This document shows positions 34,740 through 41,549 of a stretch of 41,549 nt of DNA, in pieces. Every line of letters begins with the position of its first letter. The stretch's first letter is position 1. The notes below the pieces were generated by a model. It worked only from the letters and a program-made list of their open reading frames with translations, did not search any database and was not told where the DNA came from. Made by a program: the position numbers and the translations under genes. The DNA is from Sphaeroforma arctica JP610 (Eukaryota; Opisthokonta; Ichthyosporea; Ichthyophonida). The stretch spans positions 45,295-86,843 of the forward strand of contig NW_014040448.1 of NCBI RefSeq assembly GCF_001186125.1, in the 5' to 3' direction.

Positions 34740-35670
34740 TCCACCACAGGATAGCTAAGCAGGCGATGGGCGTGCAACAGTAACAAGGAACTTTGTCTCG
34801 GATAGATGGCTCCCATACATGGACAATCTAGTATAGAAACAGTTACAAGATTCCATCATAGCGAAGAGAACTACCTCTACTACAGTAAACATTTCATTGC
34901 TAGCAGTGCCGACGTTCGACAGCGAATGTACGTTTAAGACGGTACGTGTATGTCTGGATGAAAGGTCAGTACATCGATTCCCGGCGATCAACTCCTTATA
35001 CCTAAGGTGAATGAGATCATACCACGACTAAAGAGCAGAAAGTACTACACTGCATTTGGTATCGGCAGCATATCATAAGCTTTCGATACATCCAAATTCA
35101 CAGTACCTTTTCAGCTTTACACACGACCGGCACAAATACTCCACTTCCGAAGCGTTCTGCCTCCATGCGTTGACGCAATAGTTTCAACGCACGTTGAACA
35201 CGATACTCGATAGTCTCCCGGCACACCGCGATGTTGACAACATAGTGATTGCAAGTGAGGACCACGACGAACATATATCTACAGTTCAATATGTGATCAA
35301 CAGACGTCTGCCCTATCACAATTTAAGCTCAACCCAGCGAAGTGTCACTTTGCCATCGCTGATCTTATGATCTTGGGTAAGAAGGTATCAGCACGAGATA
35401 TTGACATCGACTTCGAGAAACAAGCCAATTTACTCGACTGACGATAAACACAGCGGTATAATAAAATTTCTTCAGCACTCGGCCTAGCCAATCTCCTTCA
35501 AGGACCCTTAGCAAACTTTGTGCATATAGTGCTCCCCCTCCGCGACGTTTGCAAACTCAAACTTCATACGTTAATCGGTGACCGGGAGGGAACAGCGGCA
35601 TTTCACGCTCTGTGTGGTATTTTTCCAGACGTAACAGCCTACAAGTTAAGTCTCAGCTAGCAATGTCTCT
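34740..35670 (+). mobile_element. Fossil LTR retrotransposon, Ty3/Gypsy-like pol fragment
   Basis: Plus-strand translation in scattered frames resembles the reverse transcriptase core and the start of the RNase H region of Ty3/Gypsy-type elements, in the expected order. The copy is broken many times (at least several interruptions) and looks old. LTRs, integrase and a primer-binding site were not identified. Its outer limits are therefore unknown; frames from about 31.7 kb may belong to it. Confidence 0.6.
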
Positions 35671-37231
35671 ACTAGCTGATGTCGTTTCTATACACACTTC
35701 AACGTACCGTTCGTACTTGACTACGCGTAGATTTTGTGAGAGAGAGTATATTACTGTCGTTATTAGCTAGTACAGAAGTCAAGCCAAGCTCTGTTGCAAT
35801 ACCTGGCCAACGTATTGAATCCTCGATCAGGGCAAACGTCTCTATTATGGAATAAAAGTGGATTATCTGTGTCGCTCAACTCCTCGCATATTCTACCAGT
35901 ATCGAATTAGTATGCGTGAAGTGGCGCGGATACCCCTAATCAGAGCCAATAGATGAAACACTGGAACATCCAATGATGGGATATGGTGTTTGGTGCTTAT
36001 TTAAACGATCCCCTTGTGTAAACGTCATACTATTATTAGCCACCTTGAAAATATAATAACAGCTTTCAAATATTACTGATGAACATTACTGAAGTCTGTT
36101 TTCCACTTGCATTTGATATCGATGTTTTTTCTAGACATTATTCGCTGTATTATCTTCGACATTATGTACAGATTCGATATTAGATACTTGATCCAAGTTT
36201 AAGCAACCGTCAAAATAGCAAACACTGCACATATTCCAAAACATCATGTTTAAAGACTCTGTGAGACTTGTTCTTTCGTGCAAAAGGAGTATTTACTATG
36301 CTGTAAATGTTTTCCATTGAAACGCACAAGTTCAAATCAGCGTCGACTCTTAACATCCGCGCAAGCAATAATTTCTCTAAAGGAGACTTGAACACGGACA
36401 AGTCGGTTTTATGCATCATAGGGCACTTTGTTTGTGATAGTAATAGTCAAGGTACGTACAGGCATGCTTGTGACGGAAGAAGTGCGTTATTCCTTCATCA
36501 AAATTGGTTGAAATGTGTCTGGTGGTCGAAACGCGGAGCTAATGTCTGATCACCCACGCCCATGAGAGTGCACTGTATGTTTTTACGGAAAAAAAGTTTA
36601 CAACTAAAGGTAGAGGTTGTCTTCATTAAGTTCAGCGTATCAGTTGCCCGTCATTGGAAGGTAGATGCTCAACCCGGTCATCGCCCCACATTCTCAGAAT
36701 TTACTCACACATCTCAAGATAGTCGATATTGCTGGTTGACCTCCGCACCGAAATGACTAAATTGAAATGGTTAAGAGATCTGACCACATGTAATAAACCA
36801 TTATACAATGCTAACAAACCTGAAAGTAAACTATGGGTTGATTGCCTATCGACGGGATAAATTTACGTTAGCCTCAAATTAAGAGCGCCGAGGTGAAAAG
36901 TATGAATACTAGCTTCGTGCTTTAGGAATATTGTACCAAGATTATTCTGCAGATTTTCAAGTACTTATAGAAACCTTGTATGTTTCGCTTTCCTGATGTA
37001 GTCACAAACAGTGCAGACAAAAGACATTTGAACCGCAGAGGGCATGTAACTATTTCAACATACTCGGCGGTCAATGTTGGGTTTGCAGCTGATCTTCGAT
37101 GATCACGACCGAAGCGCACGCAAAATACCTCCCAAAAAAAAGATAAATTGGGGTTCTCTCTCGGCGCTTTGACTACGAGCGGATCAGCGGTCCAGACACA
37201 AAACTCAATGAAGTTGGGTCCGTTTCCTCAA
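35671..37231. other. Intergenic, unassigned
   Basis: Short overlapping frames only (for example 36307-36549 plus and 36922-37119 minus) without recognisable motifs. It may include further debris of the upstream retroelement. No host gene is seen. Confidence 0.3.
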
Positions 37232-37381
37232 GGTAGAAAATACCCACAACTTCAACGGCTCGAGTATAGCACTTACGTCGTTACATAATCTTCTGCGTCT
37301 ACCATTGGTAGAAAATCCACACAAATCCAACGGCTGGAGTATATCGTTTACTTCTTTACGCAATCTTCTGCGTCCACCATG
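37232..37381. repeat. 75-bp tandem duplication, two copies
   Basis: GGTAGAAAAT begins at 37232 and 37307. Both copies share CAACGGCT-GAGTATA and AATCTTCTGCGTC-ACCAT. About 80% identity by eye. Confidence 0.8.
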
Positions 37382-37514
37382 TCATTTTTTCATCATGTAT
37401 CGACTCGTCGTTGTTTAAAGATACGACAGAAATGTCAAAGCATGAAAGCCGATCTTTTCATGACTTCTATAAATCCATCACTCTAATTTGAATTAAAAAC
37501 TGGACACAAGGAGT

Positions 37515-37934
37515 ATGGGAGGCTGCGACAGACGAACGATTCCAGAGTTAAAAAAGACAATACAAGCTGTGGGACGCAGTCTGGAAGCAATGTCCTACAT
37601 GGGGGTAATCCTGTTTTGGCTACTTTTAGTCGGTTTCACTTATATCGTAGTGACGATAAATGTGTATGAAATTGGGATTTGCAATACGTTTGTAGGTTAG
37701 TAGTCAAAGCTTGAATGTTTGATTGTTATATGATACGGAATAGAAAGGAGAATGATCAATTTATACGAATTTATTGCTCAATACGCCCTTGACCAGGCTT
37801 TAGATAGAAGGCGGAATGGTAGACTCGCATGTGGCGCATCCAGCGTTTTGGAGTACAAATTGAAGTGCTCCTTTTGTAACCGAGTAAGGAACATGTCCGC
37901 GGCCACCTACAGGTATTTGCAACCACAAACATGA
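37515..37934 (+). CDS. Possible exon(s) of a voltage-gated cation channel-like protein
   Basis: The frame 37515-37700 reads DRRTIPELKKTIQAVGRSLE, then AMSYMGVILFWLLLVGFTYIV, i.e. an amphipathic linker followed by one hydrophobic helix of about 22 residues. This resembles the S4-S5 linker and S5 helix of voltage-gated Ca/Na channel domains (P-L--T--A---S------). A donor-like GTTAGT follows at about 37697. The next frame 37752-37934 has several Cys (RLACGASS, KCSFCNRV) as in an extracellular pore turret. No S4 arginines, selectivity filter or S6 were found, so this may be a fragment, a pseudogene or chance. Confidence 0.25.
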
Positions 37935-38653
37935 TAATGGTGAATGAAAATAACTTGTAGCAGATTGATGGATAAGTAATCGGAGGAGACGGATATCCCG
38001 GGCGCTCAGAAGTAGTGCATGCTGCGAAGAGGCAGATACAAATCTGGAATACAAACATTCTAGCAAGGAATATAAAACTCCCAAACACAGGCAAACGATA
38101 CGCACACGTATGCATGGTCATAAACGCCAACACAACCGCACCCTCCAGACTTTAAACTAAGAATTATTATTCCTAAACATATAATAATGTGAGTGGCTAA
38201 GGATGGAAAAGGTTGACCTCAGGTGCAGGCAATCAAAAAATAATATCATTGCTCCAGAAACGCATCTCAACGCACACATGAAACATATGTAACACGATTC
38301 CAACTTTCACACGCGAAGGAAGAATCACAGAGTAGCGAAAATTTCGGTGGAAGGATGATATGATCAAATAGTTGAATCGCAAACTTATAAACATTACTAC
38401 TAAGCCCCATGTGCTTGCTTGATCAGACTCACCTTCCTGATAAATGATAGATATGGCGAGACTCTTAATCAAGCACAAGCAAACCATGAGTACTGGAGAT
38501 GCAATACACATCTAGCAAATATTGGCCTAATTTGCTAAAACATTTTTTTCTCGATAAATCATTACAACAATATATAGTTCGTAATATGTAACGACACAAC
38601 TAGCCTTCTGCACCAGAAAGATCTGAAAGCAAGCAGTACAGCACATGACTTAC
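37935..38653. other. Region expected to hold the last NDUFAF6 exon(s)
   Basis: The NDUFAF6 exon ending at 38654 finishes in phase 0 with about 45 residues of the family's C-terminus still to come, so a terminal exon should lie below it. A TTTCAG acceptor at about 38.62 kb opens a minus frame starting IFLVQKAS, but it does not resemble the family. I could not choose a terminal exon. Confidence 0.4.
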
Positions 38654-40924
38654 AGCCGGAAGAAGAACCCGCTTAGCCCTAGGCGCCACATCGTTCGTAT
38701 GCTCACGAGCCATTTCCAGGTGTGAATTAGCCTGTGAAGATATTGTATATGCTACCTCTGTGATGGCAGCTTCGTTTTGTTGCCTGATGACTTCTTCTTG
38801 ACTCACTCCTGCCTGAATTGACAACCATTATAAAGCAAAATTTAATCAATATAGATAGAATCACTGATGCGCACGGCGGTTGCGGCATTTTAAAAAACTA
38901 AAATAAATATGCAATAACACGGAGTATAAATCGCTGCATGGACCATAACAACGCTAAGCATAGCCAAAGTAGCAATTGCGTTCAACTTGATCGCCGCACG
39001 CATGATTATGGCCAACATACACAAACAAACCCCATTAAACAAATGCCAGAGTTTTATGTAATCACAGCAGGCCCTGACCAATACCTACGACTAACAAAGG
39101 GCATGTGACTTACATAATTTTGGCCAACATACACAAAAAAACCCTCATTTAATGAACCTCCAAATTATGTAGTAAAAGTGTAATCACAGACGGCCCTGAC
39201 CAAAGTATACGACTACACAAAGGCGTGTGCTTGCAGACTGTACTAAGCACAATTCAGCGGTCACGGAGAAAAATCGCAAATATACTTTGGAAACCAAGAT
39301 AGAACACCGTGAAAGTAACGTGGCGCACACAGACTAGAATCGCACAGCATACCAATTATCTGTACATAGATGGTTCGCAAATCTGTCAGACCCTCCATTG
39401 AAGTGTAGAAAAACAAGAGCTCTACACACGAGCACATACCGCCAAAAGCTGATCCATAGGAAGGAATACTTTCCTCCTCCGAGCGTGGTATTGAACACCC
39501 CTCAACAAAGTAATGATTCCCTCTGTCTTACCCAGATGACTGGCAGCGTGATCTGCGTGGATATCCGAGACACCTATGTAGATATTAAATAATGCTGAGA
39601 TTTGAGGTACAAAACGCTTTCGACACTCTGTGCGGTGAACTCGCAGAACGATACATCTGGCGTGAGGGGGGATCCTGTACTCTTAAACAAAGGCTAACGA
39701 CATACAATATAAACCAGCAAAGTCGTTCTAAGTAACACAATGATAGCGTACCAAAATATGACAGCATAACTTCTCTTGACGCGTGCATAGCACAACGACG
39801 AGTGGTTTCCCATACAATTACCAATACATACCTACACATTGCAGACTGAGATACAACAGTGAGGAATTTATTCCTTCGCTATAATCCTCGACCTCATCCA
39901 TAGACATAAACCCAGATTCATCGAAACGCTTTTCGCGTTCTCTTATGAGTCTCTCGAGCCATCTGCGATTTAGCTGGTGCGTGTGCACAGCTTTGGCCAG
40001 TTCCTTCAACACGGGATGACCCGGGTCTTTCGCATTCTAGCAGAATAATAAATATACCATTGTTAATCGATCTGGAGCAATTATTAGTAACATAGTACCG
40101 TAACAGAGGCTGGTTGGTCGCAATTCATATGTATAGAACTATATCCCTTGAGAGCAACACCACATCCTTAAACCAACTTTGAAAAAACACAGTATGGCAA
40201 TCTCAGGGAATATGTACAGGTGATAAACCAAATTTACCCACGAGCACATAGTTGTTTACGTATATATTGACTTACCTCATACACAAAGCCTAGACTATCC
40301 CGCCACCATTGCGATCGAATCCTTGCAATCTGTATCTCACTTGTCACCTCACGGATCTGTGCCACCTCAATGTTAAAGGCTCTGATGGCAAAGACTGCCT
40401 GACGTATATCCGCTGGTAGCCACAATGAGCTCAGAAAGTGCTCGGCATCGTGCTTTCTAATTATCAAGAACAATCACATATACGATATTTAGAAGTAACC
40501 GATATGCGAGACAAGTACAGCGTGTGATGAGGAGTGAACATACCGCTTAGTATCTGATTCTCTAAGTACAACACTGAAATCGTAGTAGGCAAGTACAAAT
40601 ATCCCTTGAAGAAGTCGGGCGTGCAGTTAAACAGGAAAACATACATGAGACCTTCTGATTCACTACATCAGTGTGTAAATGACTAGCATACACATTTATG
40701 CCCGACTCACTGGAAAATTTCAGTACATACTGGTATAAAGGATCGTCATACCTTACGAGGTCCTGACAGTATGTGCTAGAAGAGATAGCGGAAGCACATC
40801 TCCTATTGCGACGTAACACCCCTCGGATACTATTAACTTGGGGGCTCGCTGCTGAAACACATACGGGTATATTTTGTAAAGGGAGCAATGAGCCACGACA
40901 ACTCCGTGCAGCAATAAAGTTCAT
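38654..40924 (-). CDS. NDUFAF6: NDUFAF6-like mitochondrial complex I assembly factor (last exon not found)
   Basis: NDUFAF6 is a squalene/phytoene-synthase-fold protein needed for early assembly of the ND1 part of respiratory complex I in the mitochondrial matrix. Exons on the minus strand: 40924-40752, 40456-40276, 40036-39832, 39573-39440, 38812-38654; phases agree at every junction (284 residues so far; human about 333). The start is the only Met before a basic, Ser-rich mitochondrial presequence. Clear matches are [78 protein letters not shown] and [11 protein letters not shown]. As in other NDUFAF6 proteins the full set of Asp-rich prenyl-synthase motifs is absent, so an assembly role is expected, not synthase activity. 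Confidence 0.93.
39002..39230. repeat. 112-bp tandem duplication in an NDUFAF6 intron
   Basis: GGCCAACATACACAAA begins at 39010 and 39122. TGTAATCACAG, GGCCCTGACCAA and ACGACTA-CAAAGG follow in both. It lies in the intron between exons 39573-39440 and 38812-38654 and lengthens it. Confidence 0.85.
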
Positions 40925-41308
40925 GCTGATATCTGACTACTATGTATGGTCCAAGGCGATATTAAGAGATGTAGTTGGTGTCCGATACAATACAATATAA
41001 TTCAGACTTGTTTGTTATAGTGTTTTGTAAAACAAGAACGAGAAAAGAACAGTTAATGTTTAAATACCGCCGTGATGTCTTTATTTGATACGTAGACCCA
41101 GTGTAGTAGAACCCAACAACAGCAAAAGAGTGAGGCCGAGTGGAAAATTATAGACCCTTGTGACGTACAACAAATGACGTACGTACATTTGATAATATAC
41201 CTCTCGTCGAGCAACATATTGTTTGCGAATGATACACCCTAACACCAAGAAGTAACTTGCAGATGTGTTGACCCTTGAGGTCGAGGATGTGGCGTAGGTA
41301 TAGTTATA
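40925..41308. promoter_or_regulatory. Bidirectional promoter region (NDUFAF6 / PPT2-like)
   Basis: 384 bp separate the two divergent start codons, so both promoters and 5' UTRs must fit here unless untranslated exons exist elsewhere. I see no TATA box at a convincing distance or any defined motif pair. Confidence 0.5.
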
Positions 41309-41419
41309 ATGAGACTATCATTCTGCCTATTGGCCCTATGCTGGTCTGTAGCTGCTTATCGACCAATTTTCTGCATGCATGGCATCCATGACTCTGAGCA
41401 CGCTTGGGAACACTTCAAG
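41309..41419 (+). CDS. Palmitoyl-protein thioesterase (PPT2-like), first exon only
   Basis: The exon runs from ATG at 41309 to a donor GTCAGT at 41420 (37 codons, phase 0). Residues 1-16 (MRLSFCLLALCWSVAA) form a clean signal peptide. YRPIFCMHGIHDSEHAWEHF follows at once, matching the start of mature PPT2/PPT1 where -PV---HG--DS lies before the catalytic domain. The family removes S-acyl groups from proteins or small thioesters in lysosomes. The HGIHDS form is closer to PPT2 (HGLFDS) than PPT1 (HGMGDS). The rest, including the catalytic Ser, lies outside the window. Confidence 0.6.
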
Positions 41420-41508
41420 GTCAGTTTCAAAAATAGTAATACTAGTTGTTCACGTGCTTGTACAATTCTATATTACATTGTATAATTGTACACACAGACA
41501 TAAAAAAT

Positions 41509-41512
<4 letters not shown>

Positions 41513-41544
<32 letters not shown>
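41513..41544. repeat. (AC)n microsatellite at window end
   Basis: About 16 AC units within the first intron of the PPT2-like gene; the window ends five bases later. Confidence 0.95.
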
Positions 41545-41546
<2 letters not shown>

Positions 41547-41549
41547 CTA

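Noticed and set aside
37771-38133. 120-codon minus frame as the NDUFAF6 C-terminus
   Set aside because: No resemblance to the family tail, and it overlaps the possible channel exon on the other strand.

Overview
This 41.5 kb window is eukaryotic. Its genes are split by many short introns (mostly 90-800 bp, GT...AG) and the standard genetic code fits every exon I could join. There are no operons or ribosome-binding sites. Intron-rich TPP2, NDUFAF6 and PPT-type genes, plus microsatellites and several transposon classes, suggest a unicellular eukaryote with a moderately large genome. A holozoan or other opisthokont protist (for example an ichthyosporean) would fit, but that is only an inference. 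Both ends are dinucleotide microsatellite, and a 20-N gap lies at 26641-26660, so the window may be a whole draft scaffold.

Layout. (1) 1-236: (AT)n/(GT)n. (2) 423-15324, plus strand: tripeptidyl-peptidase II, a giant cytosolic subtilisin-family exopeptidase. I joined 25 coding exons with consistent phases; only the start exon(s) are missing. Asp, His, Asn and Ser of the active site are all present. (3) About 15.5-38 kb: a gene-poor island of decayed mobile DNA. It holds an unidentified repeat family with inverted copies (18.0-19.6 kb), a 29-bp perfect inverted repeat around an ORF, a 111-bp fold-back (19.9-20.3 kb), a broken Helitron on the minus strand (20.3-25.3 kb), a Crypton-like tyrosine-recombinase remnant (27.8-28.1 kb), a minisatellite inside a 542-bp duplication (31.0-31.9 kb), and a fossil Ty3/Gypsy-like pol fragment (34.7-35.7 kb). 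A possible ion-channel exon lies at 37.5 kb. (4) 38654-40924, minus strand: NDUFAF6, a mitochondrial complex I assembly factor of the squalene/phytoene synthase fold; five exons are joined and the last is not found. (5) 41309-41419, plus strand: first exon of a secreted or lysosomal palmitoyl-protein thioesterase (PPT2-like), running off the window and divergent from NDUFAF6.

The three host genes are housekeeping genes with no evident joint function: cytosolic peptide turnover, mitochondrial assembly and lysosomal de-palmitoylation. The most unusual material is the 18-20.3 kb cluster of inverted repeats with an unrecognised, protein-level conserved motif, and the mosaic of transposon classes between the host genes.
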